A DNA stretch of 64,000 bases from Streptomyces pseudovenezuelae. Its GTDB lineage: Bacteria > Actinomycetota > Actinomycetes > Streptomycetales > Streptomycetaceae. A program made the position numbers and the translations under genes. The stretch lies in NCBI RefSeq assembly GCF_001513955.1, contig NZ_KQ948154.1, positions 62,001 through 126,000 of the forward strand, in the 5' to 3' direction. Below the pieces are notes generated by a model, which did not search any database, had not been told where the DNA came from, and saw only the letters and a program-made list of their open reading frames with translations. Below, piece after piece: positions 41,344 through 50,812 of this stretch. How positions within the stretch are numbered: position 1 is the stretch's first letter; each line of letters starts with the position of its first letter.

Positions 41344-43002
41344 CTACTGCGCGGCCGTCGTCTTCAGCGCCAGCCACAGCTCCATGCGGACGTCCGGATC
41401 GTCCAGGGAGCGGCCCAGGATCTCCTCGACCCTGCGCATCCGGTACCGCAGGGTGTGCCGGTGGACGCCCAGGTCGGCGGCGGCCGCGTCCCACTGGCCG
41501 TGCCGGGAGAGCCAGGCCCGCAGCGAGGCGACCAGGTCGCCCCGGCCGGTCGCGTCGTGCTCGTGGAGCGGCCGCAGCAGCCCGTCCGCGAAGGCCCGCA
41601 CCGCCTCGTCGGCGAGCAGCGGCAGCACGGAGCCGGAGGCCAGCTGTTCGTGCTCGACGTACACCCGGCCCCGCCGCCGGGCCACCGAGAGTGCCTGTTC
41701 GGCCTGCTTGTAGGCGGCCGCGGCAGCGATCGGTCCGGCCGGCGCCGAGACACCGACGACGAGTTCGCCCTCGTCCCCGGCGACCGCCTGCTCGCTTGTG
41801 CGCGCCGCCTCCAGGGCCACCGCGTACTCCCCGCACGCGGTGGCGGCGGCCCCGCCGTCCGAGGCCAGCACCACCAGCCGCTCCCCCTCGGGCACCACGA
41901 GCACGCTCTCCCCCGAACGGGCCGCGGCGGACTCCACGATCTCGGTGAGCGCCCCGAGCGGATCGCCCATCGCGTCGGCGGCCGCGGCGAGCGCGGCGGC
42001 GGACGGGACCCGGGCGGGGGTGTCGGGCACGATCCGCACCGACGACACGACCACCGTCTCCGCCACGACCAGCCGGAAGGGCGCGTCCAGGAGCGCGCCG
42101 TACAGGTCGCCCGCGACGGTGCGCGCGTGCTCCGGCTCCCCCGCGAGCAGCATGCGCAGTACGGCCGTCCCGATCCGTTGCTCGGCGGCCTGCAGCGAGC
42201 GGGAGCGCTCGGTCGTGAGCGTCAGCAGCGCGATCGCCGAGTGCACCGCGTACCGCTCCGCCGTCCCGAGCGCGGCGGCCGTCCCCACCGCCAGCGCGGC
42301 GCGCGGCCGCCGCCCGGTGCCCAGGGAGTGCAGTTCCACGCGGTCGTCGTTGTCGGGCGGGCCGGCCCCGCCGACCACGGAGGAGGCGGGCGCGGGCCGC
42401 TCCCGCAGGCGTTCCACGTCGGCGGTGATGCGCGCGGCCCGGCGGCCCGCCCACTCCGGAGCGGCGGCGACGACGGCGCCCGAGGCGTCGTAGAGCGCCG
42501 CCCAGCCGTCCACCTGGGAGGCGAGCGCGGCGAGCAGCCCCTCCGGGCCGTCGGTCAGCGCCTGCCTGGTCAGTTCGCGCTGGGCGGCGAAGCCCGCGGT
42601 GACGGAACGGTACTGGTCGGCCGCGATCGCCGCGGACACGGCCTTGCTGATGGCGAGGAAGGGGGTGCGGCGCGGCACTTCGAGCAGCGGGAGCCCCTCG
42701 TCGCGGGCCGCCTCGACCAGGGCCCCGGGGATCTCGTCGTAGTTGACCCCGACGGCGAACCCGAGTCCCACCACCCCCGCTCCGGCCAGCCGCTTCACAT
42801 ACCGCCGCATCGCCTCCGGATCCTCCGCGTCCAGCTTCAGCGCGGTGATCAGCAGGAGCTCGCCGCCCTCCATGTAGGGGACGGGATCGGCGAGCTCGCT
42901 CACGTGCGCCCAGCGGACGGGGACGTCCAGCCGGTCCTCACCCGCGCGCACGGTCAGCTTGAGCGCGGAGTGGTGGACGAGCGAGGCGAGGGTGGGTGGC
43001 AT
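41344..43002 (-). CDS. PucR family transcriptional regulator
   Basis: The 552-residue product has the N-terminal PucR domain (MPPTLASLVHHSALKLTVRA and ELLLITALKLD), a central GGDEF-like region and the C-terminal PucR helix-turn-helix (WDAAAADLGVHRHTLRYRMRRVEEILGR). Such regulators control purine, amino acid or amine catabolism genes. Codirectional with and 89 bases upstream of the aldehyde dehydrogenase gene, and two genes from gabT, so control of GABA or polyamine breakdown is a reasonable inference. Confidence 0.9.
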   Translation of the reverse strand: MPPTLASLVHHSALKLTVRAGEDRLDVPVRWAHVSELADPVPYMEGGELLLITALKLDAEDPEAMRRYVKRLAGAGVVGLGFAVGVNYDEIPGALVEAARDEGLPLLEVPRRTPFLAISKAVSAAIAADQYRSVTAGFAAQRELTRQALTDGPEGLLAALASQVDGWAALYDASGAVVAAAPEWAGRRAARITADVERLRERPAPASSVVGGAGPPDNDDRVELHSLGTGRRPRAALAVGTAAALGTAERYAVHSAIALLTLTTERSRSLQAAEQRIGTAVLRMLLAGEPEHARTVAGDLYGALLDAPFRLVVAETVVVSSVRIVPDTPARVPSAAALAAAADAMGDPLGALTEIVESAAARSGESVLVVPEGERLVVLASDGGAAATACGEYAVALEAARTSEQAVAGDEGELVVGVSAPAGPIAAAAAYKQAEQALSVARRRGRVYVEHEQLASGSVLPLLADEAVRAFADGLLRPLHEHDATGRGDLVASLRAWLSRHGQWDAAAADLGVHRHTLRYRMRRVEEILGRSLDDPDVRMELWLALKTTAAQ

Positions 43003-43086
43003 GGGGCCTTCAGAGCGTCAGGAGCAGTGATCGCTGCGATCTTTTGGCCGCCGTGTATGAACGGCCTGTGACGATTCTGCCTCACC

Positions 43087-43114
43087 GTACGGTCATCGGG
43101 GTACGGTCATCGGG
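43087..43114. repeat. 14-bp perfect tandem duplication
   Basis: The sequence gtacggtcatcggg occurs twice in direct succession (43087-43100, 43101-43114) in the gap between the ATPase gene end and pucR. It is probably a slippage product. Confidence 0.8.
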
Positions 43115-43119
43115 TCGCG

Positions 43120-45246
43120 TCATCCCCGCAGATCGACCAGCAGCGGCGGCGCGTGCTCACCCGTGACCGTGGTCAACGACAGCACCGCGTGCCCGGGCGG
43201 AACCCCGTGCGCCAGTTCGGACGCGGACCACCGCTCCCGCTCGACCTGCCGTACGGTCACCGCCCGCGCGGTCGGCGCCTTGCCGGTGATGACCTGGCGC
43301 ACCGCGTGCAGCACCTTGCCGGCCGGGGTCTCGGCGATGATCTGCCGGTCGGTGACGTCCCGCGCCTCGATCCACTCCTTGCCCCACACCTCGGCGAAGT
43401 CCTGCCCGTCCCACGGGGTGAGCCCGGACAGCGCCATCCGGCATCCGATGGCACCGAGCAGGGGCCCGCGCAGCGGCCGCGGTACGTCGTCCAGCGTCCG
43501 CAGCGTCAGCACCACTCCCGCGTTTCCGGACCGCAGCCGCTGCACGCCCCGTACGGCTTCGGGCGTCACGATCCCCGTGGCGTCGTCGACCACCAGACAG
43601 GCGAACAGCGACCGGTCCTCGCGCACCGCGACGCTCGCCGTGAACTGGGCGAGCACCAGCCGCGCCAGGATCCGGGAGGCGTCGGCGTGCCCGCGCTGGG
43701 GCAGGTCGATCCGGACCCGGACGGGGTGGTCGAGGGCCTTCAGCGAGAACGGCCGCGACTGCCCGGCCGCGTCGGAGCCCGCGCTCTGGAAGAACGCGGC
43801 GAACGCGGGCCGGTCGAGCAGCGCGATCCGGTCCGCGAGGATGCCCCCGACATCCCCCGGGTTCCCCATCTGCCGCTCCCGCGCGTCGAGTTCCCGCAGC
43901 AGCGACTCCTGCCGGGAGTCCTCGAGCCCCTTCCGCAACGCGGCCATCGGCCCGGGCGCCCCGTCGAGCAGCTGCCGCAGCTCCGGTACGGAGGGGAAGC
44001 GGCCATGGACCGCCCGGAACGGCCCGAGGAGCTGGGCCAGCACGGTGGTGGACCGCCGGGTGTCGCCCCCCTGGTGCGGCTCGGCGAGGTCCCCGACGAG
44101 CGCCTCGGCGAGCACGGCCGCGGCCTCGTCCGGATCGGTCGTGCCCCCGTACAGGTCGAGGTCGTACACCGACTCCGGATTCCCGATCTGTACGACGACG
44201 TCGTAGGCGTCGGCCGGTCCGAGCCCCGCGCCCGCGGCACCGACCACCACGACGGCGGCCCGCCCGGCGAGCGCGTGCAGACACAGCGACTCGGCGATCG
44301 GCCTGATGACGGTCCCGGTCTTCCCGGACCCGGCCGGCCCGACGGCCAGCAGCGAGGTCCCCAGCAGCTCGGGCCCGAGCCCGAGCCCGGCCCCGCGGTA
44401 GGCGTACGGATTGCGGGCGTCGTCGGCGGTGGTCCCCAGCCGCACCTGGCCGGTGAGGAGATCGTGCCGGGCGAGCCGGGCGGGCAGGTCCCGCTCCCCG
44501 GAGGGGTGCAGACAGGCGGCGGCGCCCTCCTGGAGCACGGCACCGGTGAACGTGGCGAGGCTGAACCGGCCGCTGCGCACGCCCTGCCAGGCCCGCGCGA
44601 TCCGGGCATGGTCCACGTCCCGCATCACCCCGGCCCTGGCCTCGGCGGCCAGCCGCTCAGCGGCGTCGGCGGCACCGGCGGCCCGGAGCTGGGGCCATTC
44701 AGCGGGGTCCTCGGCCGGCACCGCGACGGGCTGCTGCCGCGGCGGCTTCCGGCGCAGGTGCGGCAGGACGAAGCGGCGCCACACCTCACCCCAGCGGCCG
44801 AGGCGGCCCACGACGATCATGATGGCCAGAGCGACGATCAGCTCGTACCCCTCGTAGAGGAGGTAGTTGCCGACGTCGCTGCCGCCGCCGCGCCAGGCAT
44901 CGGGGATGAGCAGCTTGAACGGCACGAGCCACCAGTCGCCGACATATCCGTTCTGCAGCAGCGACCAGACAAGCCAGCCCACAAGGAACGCGATCAGCGC
45001 GCCACTGATCAGCTGGCGGCCGGGGATGAGTTCCGGTTCCGCCTCCGGCCGGGGCCGGTGCCCGAACCGCCACACGCCGGGCAGGGTCTCGGGCCGCGGC
45101 GTCCGCAGCCATGTCAGGAACGCCGAGCTGTCCGGGTGCGGCGGCACCGAGGGCGCTTCCGAAGGCATCGGCGGCATCCCCGACCGTGCCCGCGGCACAG
45201 GATTCGCATGCGTACCCCGCGCGTCCTGCGTCCCGTCGCTGTCCAT
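43120..45246 (-). CDS. Membrane-anchored VirD4/TraG-like ATPase
   Basis: Function not recognised beyond the fold. The 708-residue product has an N-terminal Pro-rich tail, two transmembrane helices (LISGALIAFLVGWLVWSLLQ and ELIVALAIMIVVGRLG, about residues 75-150), then a cytoplasmic P-loop ATPase domain with AVGPAGSGKTGTV and a Walker B-like strand FACLVVDDATGI. The arrangement resembles coupling proteins of type IV secretion and conjugation, yet no relaxase, pilus or other transfer gene is nearby. The ATG at 45246 was chosen from composition; upstream open frame lies in the gabT promoter region. It is divergent from gabT. Confidence 0.8.
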   Translation of the reverse strand: MDSDGTQDARGTHANPVPRARSGMPPMPSEAPSVPPHPDSSAFLTWLRTPRPETLPGVWRFGHRPRPEAEPELIPGRQLISGALIAFLVGWLVWSLLQNGYVGDWWLVPFKLLIPDAWRGGGSDVGNYLLYEGYELIVALAIMIVVGRLGRWGEVWRRFVLPHLRRKPPRQQPVAVPAEDPAEWPQLRAAGAADAAERLAAEARAGVMRDVDHARIARAWQGVRSGRFSLATFTGAVLQEGAAACLHPSGERDLPARLARHDLLTGQVRLGTTADDARNPYAYRGAGLGLGPELLGTSLLAVGPAGSGKTGTVIRPIAESLCLHALAGRAAVVVVGAAGAGLGPADAYDVVVQIGNPESVYDLDLYGGTTDPDEAAAVLAEALVGDLAEPHQGGDTRRSTTVLAQLLGPFRAVHGRFPSVPELRQLLDGAPGPMAALRKGLEDSRQESLLRELDARERQMGNPGDVGGILADRIALLDRPAFAAFFQSAGSDAAGQSRPFSLKALDHPVRVRIDLPQRGHADASRILARLVLAQFTASVAVREDRSLFACLVVDDATGIVTPEAVRGVQRLRSGNAGVVLTLRTLDDVPRPLRGPLLGAIGCRMALSGLTPWDGQDFAEVWGKEWIEARDVTDRQIIAETPAGKVLHAVRQVITGKAPTARAVTVRQVERERWSASELAHGVPPGHAVLSLTTVTGEHAPPLLVDLRG

Positions 45247-45496
45247 CGCCCCTGCTCCCGACCAGCCGTTCCGTCCACCGTCAGCGGCCAATCTAACGCG
45301 CCCGCAAAGGGAGTTCACCGATTGCGGGGCCGAGCCGTCACACCGTCCCGGAAACCGGCTATGTCCACCACGGACAACGCGCTCCCGCGACAACGCCCAC
45401 ATGGAGCATGCCCACCCCCCGTCCCCGGTCCTAGCCTGCGAGAAAGACTGGACAGAGTCCGCGAAATCTCCGCCCGCAACATCCCAGGAGCCCCTC

Positions 45497-46831
45497 ATGA
45501 CCGCACTTCCGCAGGAGCGCCGCGTCGTCACCGCCATCCCCGGACCCAAGTCGCAGGAGCTGCAGGCCCGCCGGCTCGCCGCGGTGGCGCAGGGTGTGGG
45601 GTCCGTACTGCCCGTCTTCACGGCGCGCGCGGGCGGCGGGATCATCGAGGACGTCGACGGGAACCGGCTGATCGACTTCGGTTCGGGCATCGCCGTGACC
45701 TCCGTCGGCGCCTCCGCCGAGGCCGTCGTGCGCAGGGCCTCCGCCCAGCTCGCCGACTTCACCCACACCTGTTTCATGGTCACCCCGTACGAGGGCTACG
45801 TGGAGGTCGCCGAGGCCCTCGCCGAGCTCACCCCGGGTGACCACGCCAAGAAGTCGGCCCTGTTCAACAGCGGCGCCGAGGCCGTGGAGAACGCCGTCAA
45901 GATCGCGCGGGCGTACACCAAGCGGCAGGCCGTCGTCGTGTTCGACCACGGCTACCACGGCCGGACCAACCTCACCATGGCGCTGACCGCGAAGAACATG
46001 CCGTACAAGCACGGCTTCGGTCCCTTCGCCCCCGAGGTCTACCGCGTCCCCGTCGCCTACGGCTACCGCTGGCCCACCGGCCCCGAGAACGCCGGTCCCG
46101 AGGCCGCCGCCCAGGCCATCGACCAGATCACCAAGCAGGTCGGCGCGGAGAACGTCGCCGCGATCATCATCGAGCCCGTCCTCGGCGAGGGCGGCTTCAT
46201 CGAGCCGGCGAAGGGCTTCCTGCCGGCGATCAGCAGGTTCGCCGCGGACAACGGCATCGTCTTCGTCGCCGACGAGATCCAGTCCGGCTTCTGCCGTACC
46301 GGCCAGTGGTTCGCCTGCGAGGACGAGGGCATCGTCCCGGACCTGATCACCACCGCCAAGGGCATCGCCGGCGGTCTTCCGCTCGCCGCCGTCACCGGCC
46401 GCGCCGAGATCATGGACGCCGCGCACGCCGGCGGCCTCGGCGGCACGTACGGCGGCAACCCGGTCGCCTGCGCCGGCGCGCTCGGCGCCATCGAGACCAT
46501 GAAGGAGCTCGACCTCAACACGCGGGCGAAGGCGATCGAGGCCACCATGAAGGCCCGGCTGACCGCCATGCAGGACAAGTTCGACATCATCGGCGACATC
46601 CGGGGCCGCGGCGCCATGATCGCCATCGAGCTCGTCAAGGACCGTACGACCAAGGAGCCGAACCCGGAGGCGACCGCCGCCCTCGCCAAGGCCTGCCACC
46701 AGGAGGGCCTGCTGGTCCTGACCTGTGGCACCTACGGCAACGTGCTGCGCTTCCTGCCGCCGCTCGTCATCGGCGAGGACCTGCTGAACGAGGGCCTCGA
46801 CATCATCGAGCAGGCCTTCACCCGCATCTGA
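45497..46831 (+). CDS. gabT: 4-aminobutyrate--2-oxoglutarate transaminase
   Basis: PLP enzyme converting GABA to succinate semialdehyde. The 444-residue product has FNSGAEAVENAVKIARAYTK, the FDHGYHGRTNLTMALTAK cofactor stretch, the aspartate in FVADEIQSGFCRTG and the Schiff-base lysine in TTAKGIAGGLPLAAV. Length is typical. The ATG at 45497 has AGGAG 7 bases upstream; the long upstream frame crosses the divergent ATPase gene. It would act after gamma-aminobutyraldehyde dehydrogenase in putrescine breakdown. Confidence 0.95.
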   Translation: MTALPQERRVVTAIPGPKSQELQARRLAAVAQGVGSVLPVFTARAGGGIIEDVDGNRLIDFGSGIAVTSVGASAEAVVRRASAQLADFTHTCFMVTPYEGYVEVAEALAELTPGDHAKKSALFNSGAEAVENAVKIARAYTKRQAVVVFDHGYHGRTNLTMALTAKNMPYKHGFGPFAPEVYRVPVAYGYRWPTGPENAGPEAAAQAIDQITKQVGAENVAAIIIEPVLGEGGFIEPAKGFLPAISRFAADNGIVFVADEIQSGFCRTGQWFACEDEGIVPDLITTAKGIAGGLPLAAVTGRAEIMDAAHAGGLGGTYGGNPVACAGALGAIETMKELDLNTRAKAIEATMKARLTAMQDKFDIIGDIRGRGAMIAIELVKDRTTKEPNPEATAALAKACHQEGLLVLTCGTYGNVLRFLPPLVIGEDLLNEGLDIIEQAFTRI

Positions 46832-47058
46832 CGTCACAGGGACAACGCAGCAGGTCGGAAGCGGACTCACACCTTCCGACGCGGGCCGTCACAGCCCTGA
46901 CGTCCCTTGGGATTCCGGGGCTGCGGTGGCGAGCGGCAGAGGGTGTGAAGAAGGTGTGCGAGGTGGTGGTGAGGTTGGGATTCTGCCTGTCGTACGCCCT
47001 CGCGCTGCCGTAGGTTCTACCCAGATGAGAGATACACCCCGCCCACAGGGGACTGTGG

Positions 47059-47847
47059 GTGACATCAGGACGGGGCCTCCCCAGCTTCGACCTGGTCGTG
47101 CCCTCGCGCACACAACTGGAGCTTCTGGCTCTGGATCTCCTCACCGATCGGACAGTCGCCCGCCCCAAACCCCCCGGGGCGGCCGACCATCCGATCCGAT
47201 CGGCCGCCTCGGAACCACCCCCCCCTGTTCCGGGGCGGCCGGCCTTCCTCATCCTCCTTCTCGGAATTCCGGCCCTCCTCTTCGCCCTGATCACCTGGCA
47301 GGTCGTCGAGGACGGGCCGCTTCTGCGTGTCGACGAGCGGGTCAGCCGCGCGCTGATCCATCCGGACCGCGTCTCGGCGGCCCTGTCCGACCTGGGCAAC
47401 ATCGAGATCGCGGTCCCGGTCCTGGTGGTGGCCCTCCTCTGGTCGGCCCGGCAGGCCCGTCGCAGTGGTACGGACCGCTGGTGGCTGCCGTCCGCCGCGG
47501 CGGCCGTACTGATGGCCCTGGTCCCGGTCCTGGTGGTCCCCCTGAAGGAACTCACCGACCGCCCGGGCACGGCCGTGTCGCCCGGGACCGGCTACTACCC
47601 CTCGGGCCACACCGCCACCGCCGCCGTCGCGTACGGCGCCGCCACCCTCCTGGTCCTGCCCTGGCTCCGGTCCACCCGGACCCGTCGCGCGCTCGTCCTC
47701 GGCTACGGCCTTGTCGTCCTCGGCGTCTCCTTCGGCCTGGTCCGCCGCGGCTGGCACTGGCCCCTGGACGTGGTGGGCAGCTGGTGTCTGTGCACGGTCC
47801 TGCTGGTCGGGTTCCGGCTCCTGCCGGCACGGCACAGCCGCCGCTGA
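47059..47847 (+). CDS. PAP2 family membrane phosphatase
   Basis: Integral membrane lipid or undecaprenyl-pyrophosphate phosphatase. The 262-residue product has about five or six transmembrane helices and the three PAP2 motifs: KELTDRP (Lys163-Pro169), PSGH (181-184) and RRGWHWPLD (His233, Asp237). About 60 non-membrane residues precede the first helix, long for the family, so a start further downstream is possible; the GTG at 47059 has an AGGGGA-like site upstream. It stands alone between gabT and a convergent small gene. The substrate is not evident. Confidence 0.88.
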   Translation: MTSGRGLPSFDLVVPSRTQLELLALDLLTDRTVARPKPPGAADHPIRSAASEPPPPVPGRPAFLILLLGIPALLFALITWQVVEDGPLLRVDERVSRALIHPDRVSAALSDLGNIEIAVPVLVVALLWSARQARRSGTDRWWLPSAAAAVLMALVPVLVVPLKELTDRPGTAVSPGTGYYPSGHTATAAVAYGAATLLVLPWLRSTRTRRALVLGYGLVVLGVSFGLVRRGWHWPLDVVGSWCLCTVLLVGFRLLPARHSRR

Positions 47848-47980
47848 ACTCCTGGGCACACTGGGCGTGGCCGCTGTCGGCGGGGGACGCCCGCAGCGCC
47901 GCACTCCCACTGTGCACAGGAGTCCTCGGGTCCGCGTCGGCCGCACGGGCGGCCGACCGGGCCGTACTGCGACCGTCGGC

Positions 47981-48436
47981 TCAGCCGTCACCCTCCGTCG
48001 CCAGGCCCGCCGCCGCCTCGTGCATCGCGAGTTCCAGCAGCGCCGGATCGACGAGGATGCCGGAGCCGTCCGGCGGGACCAGCCAGCGCACCCCTCCCCC
48101 GGCCACCCGGCCCGGGTACGGCACGACGATCCAGGTGCCGGCGCCGGCCGTACGGATACCGGTGCCCAGCCAGCGGGCCGCGGTGCCCGGCGGCACGAAG
48201 AACCCCATGCGCGCGTCGCCGAAGTCGACGAGCACCGGGCCGAGCCGGTCCAGGATGCGGGTCAGGACGTCGAGCGTCGGATAGCCGAGCTCGCCCGGCA
48301 GAATCAGTACGTCCCAGGCCCTGCCCGCCGGAAGCAGCGCCACCCCGAGGGGGTTGCGCTCCCACTCCCAGCGGCAGGCCTCGGGATCCGGTGCGACGGA
48401 TGCCAGCCACTCGACCGCCGTCTTCGCCCCAGTCAT
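47981..48436 (-). CDS. Conserved hypothetical protein
   Basis: Not recognised with confidence. The 151-residue product is compact, with no signal peptide or membrane segment, and begins MTGAKTAVEWLASVAPDPEA. Alternating strands (WDVLILPGELGYPTL, GPVLVDFGDARMGFFVPPG, GTWIVVPYPGR, VRWLVPPDGSGILVDP) suggest an alpha/beta fold. Parts recall the N-terminal region of streptomycete bifunctional primase-polymerase-like proteins, but that is a weak impression. The start at 48436 has GGGAGG 8 bases upstream, and this site lies inside one arm of a long hairpin. Convergent with the PAP2 gene. Confidence 0.8.
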   Translation of the reverse strand: MTGAKTAVEWLASVAPDPEACRWEWERNPLGVALLPAGRAWDVLILPGELGYPTLDVLTRILDRLGPVLVDFGDARMGFFVPPGTAARWLGTGIRTAGAGTWIVVPYPGRVAGGGVRWLVPPDGSGILVDPALLELAMHEAAAGLATEGDG

Positions 48437-48440
48437 GAGA

Positions 48441-48494
48441 AGACCTCCCTTTCTCTCGTCGACGCTGTTCGCGTCACGAGGGAGAGGAAGGTCT
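48441..48494 (-). promoter_or_regulatory. Long hairpin over the ribosome binding site of the hypothetical gene
   Basis: Arms 48441-48459 and 48476-48494 pair over 19 bases with three G-U-compatible mismatches, extended inward by gacgc/gcgtc around the loop tgttc. It begins 4 bases upstream of the start codon (48436) and sequesters the GGGAGG site. This suggests translational control of the downstream gene, or a terminator for transcription coming from puuB side. Confidence 0.65.
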
Positions 48495-48556
48495 CCCGGT
48501 GAGCATTACGCGGGTTCTGACCACCCGTTGGGGTGAACCAGATCACATACGATCGT

Positions 48557-49975
48557 TCAGCTGTCGAATCCCAGACCGAACCTGTCCATGGTCCGCAGCC
48601 ACAGGTTGCGCCGCCCGCCGTGTTCGTCGGCCCGGGCCAGGGACCACTTGGTGAGAGCGATACCGGTCCAGGCGAAGGGTTCCGGCGGGAACGGCAGGGG
48701 CTTCTTGCGGACCATCTCCAGCGAGGTCCGCTCGGTGGTCTCCCCCGCCAGCAGGTCCAGCATCACGTCCGCCCCGAACCGGGTCGCCCCGACGCCGAGC
48801 CCCGTGTAACCGGCCGCGTACGCCACCTTGCCGTGGTGGGCGATGCCGTAGAACGCGGAGAACCGCGAGCAGGTGTCGATCGCGCCGCCCCACGCGTGCG
48901 TGAAGCGGAGACCCTCCAGCTGCGGGAAGCAGGTGAAGAAGTGCCCGGCGAGCTTGGCGTAGGTCTCCGGCCGGTCGTCGTACTCGGCCCGCACCCGGCC
49001 GCCGTACGGGTAGACCGCGTCGTAACCGCCCCACAGGATCCGGTTGTCGGCGGAGAGCCGGAAGTAGTGGAACTGGTTGGCCGAGTCCCCGAGCCCCTGG
49101 CGGTTCTTCCAGCCGACCGCCGCGAGCTGTTCCTCGCTCAGCGGTTCGGTCATCAGGGCGTAGTCGTAGACCGGCACGGTGTATGCCCGGACCCGCCTGA
49201 CCAGGTTCGGGAAGATGTTCGTGCCGAGCGCGACCTTCCGGGCCCGGACGGAACCGTACGGAGTGCGTACGGCCATGCCGGCGCCGTACGGCTTCAGACC
49301 GAGCGCGGGAGTGTGCTCGTAGACCCGCACGCCCAGCCTCAGGCACGCCCGCTTCAAACCCCAGACGAGCTTGGCCGGGTTGAGCATGGCCACGCCCCGG
49401 TGGTCCCACAGCCCGGCCTCGAAGGTCGGTGAGGCGACCTGGTCGCGCACCGCGTCGGCGTCCAGGAACTCGACGCCGTCGGCGAGGCCCTTCTCCTGGA
49501 GCTCCGCGTACCAGTCACGCAGTTCCCTGGCCTGGTACGTCTCGGTCGCCACGTCGATCTCGCCGGTGCGCTCGAACTCGCAGTCGAGGTCGTGCCGGGC
49601 GACCGCCTTCTCGATCTCGTCGAGGTTGCGGGCGCCCAGCTCCTGGAGCGTGTGGATCTCGTCCGGCCAGCGGGTCAGCCCGTTGGGCAGACCGTGGGTG
49701 AGGGAGGCGGCACAGAAGCCGCCGTTGCGGCCGGAGGCGGCCCAGCCCACCTCACGGCCCTCCAGCAGGACGACATCCCGCCCGGGATCGCGCTCTTTCG
49801 CGTTGAGCGCGGTCCACAGTCCGCTGTATCCACCGCCGACGACCAGCAGGTCGCAGGTCTCGGCGCCGGTGAGGGCGGGCTCGGGGTGGGGCCTGCCGGG
49901 GTCGTCCAGCCAGTACGGGACCGGCCGGGCTTCGGACAGTGCCTTGGTCCAACGGCTCATGGCGCTCGGGGCCAT
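48557..49975 (-). CDS. puuB: FAD-dependent oxidoreductase, probable gamma-glutamylputrescine oxidase
   Basis: Flavin amine oxidase of the DAO/PuuB type. The 472-residue product has the dinucleotide motif LLVVGGGYSGLWTAL near residue 45, the GWAASGRNGGFC stretch and a C-terminal FAD-binding segment with YAAGYTGLGVGATRFGAD. PuuB oxidises gamma-glutamylputrescine, and the gene is the last of a transporter operon for putrescine/spermidine, 36 bases after potC. That supports the call, though related enzymes use other amines. GGGAG lies 8 bases before the ATG at 49975. Confidence 0.85.
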   Translation of the reverse strand: MAPSAMSRWTKALSEARPVPYWLDDPGRPHPEPALTGAETCDLLVVGGGYSGLWTALNAKERDPGRDVVLLEGREVGWAASGRNGGFCAASLTHGLPNGLTRWPDEIHTLQELGARNLDEIEKAVARHDLDCEFERTGEIDVATETYQARELRDWYAELQEKGLADGVEFLDADAVRDQVASPTFEAGLWDHRGVAMLNPAKLVWGLKRACLRLGVRVYEHTPALGLKPYGAGMAVRTPYGSVRARKVALGTNIFPNLVRRVRAYTVPVYDYALMTEPLSEEQLAAVGWKNRQGLGDSANQFHYFRLSADNRILWGGYDAVYPYGGRVRAEYDDRPETYAKLAGHFFTCFPQLEGLRFTHAWGGAIDTCSRFSAFYGIAHHGKVAYAAGYTGLGVGATRFGADVMLDLLAGETTERTSLEMVRKKPLPFPPEPFAWTGIALTKWSLARADEHGGRRNLWLRTMDRFGLGFDS

Positions 49976-50011
49976 GATGTCAACTCCCTACGGAAGGCTC
50001 TGCGAAAAGGC

Positions 50012-50812
50012 CTATGCCTTTTGCTTGTTGCGACGGTTGCTGATGACCATGGAGGTCAGCACCAGAAGCACGGCGACGAGGAACATGGTCGTGCCGATGA
50101 CATTGATCTGCACGGGCGTTCCGCGTTGTGCCGAACCCCAGACGAACATGGGGAAGGTGACGGTCGATCCCGCGTTGAAGTTGGTGATGATGAAATCGTC
50201 GAAGGAGAGCGCGAAGGACAGCAACGCGCCCGCGGCGATTCCGGGGGCCGCGATGGGCAGGGTCACCCGGAGGAAGGTCTGGACGGGACTCGCGTACAGA
50301 TCCCGGGCCGCCTCCTCCAGGCGCGGGTCCATCGACATCACGCGCGCCTTGACGGCGACGACGACAAAGCTGAGGCAGAACATGATGTGGGCGATCAGGA
50401 TCGTCCAGAAACCCAGCTGAGCACCCAGGTTGAGGAACAGGGTGAGCAGCGAGGCCGCCATGACGACCTCGGGCATCGCCATCGGCAGGAAGATCAGCGA
50501 GTTCACGGTGCCCCGCGCGCGGAACCGGTAACGGACCAGCGCGAAGGCGATCATGCTGCCGAGGACGGTCGCGCCGACCGTCGCCCAGAAGGCGATCTGG
50601 AGGCTGATCGACAGCGAGCCGCACATGTCGGCGACGCCGCAGGGGTCCTTCCAGGCGTCCGTGGAGAACTGCTGCCACTCGTAGTTGAAACGGCCCTTCG
50701 GTTTGTTGAACGAGAACACCGTGACGACGACGTTCGGCAGCAGCAGATATCCGAGAGTCAGCAGTCCCGCGATGACGACGAAATGACGCTTGAGCCAGTT
50801 GACGAGGGCCAT
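50012..50812 (-). CDS. potC: Spermidine/putrescine ABC transporter permease PotC
   Basis: Membrane subunit of a polyamine importer. The 266-residue product has six helices starting FVVIAGLLTLGYLLLP and the ATPase-contact loop RLEEAARDLYASPVQTFLRV. Typical polyamine-family features include SFDDFIITNFNAGSTVTFP. ATG directly abuts the potB stop (TAAATG). It would work with potB, potA and potD. Confidence 0.95.
   Translation of the reverse strand: MALVNWLKRHFVVIAGLLTLGYLLLPNVVVTVFSFNKPKGRFNYEWQQFSTDAWKDPCGVADMCGSLSISLQIAFWATVGATVLGSMIAFALVRYRFRARGTVNSLIFLPMAMPEVVMAASLLTLFLNLGAQLGFWTILIAHIMFCLSFVVVAVKARVMSMDPRLEEAARDLYASPVQTFLRVTLPIAAPGIAAGALLSFALSFDDFIITNFNAGSTVTFPMFVWGSAQRGTPVQINVIGTTMFLVAVLLVLTSMVISNRRNKQKA

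Noticed and set aside
43120..45246. Integrative conjugative element around the VirD4-like ATPase
   Set aside because: No integrase, relaxase, replication or attachment sequences flank it; neighbours are ordinary metabolic genes.
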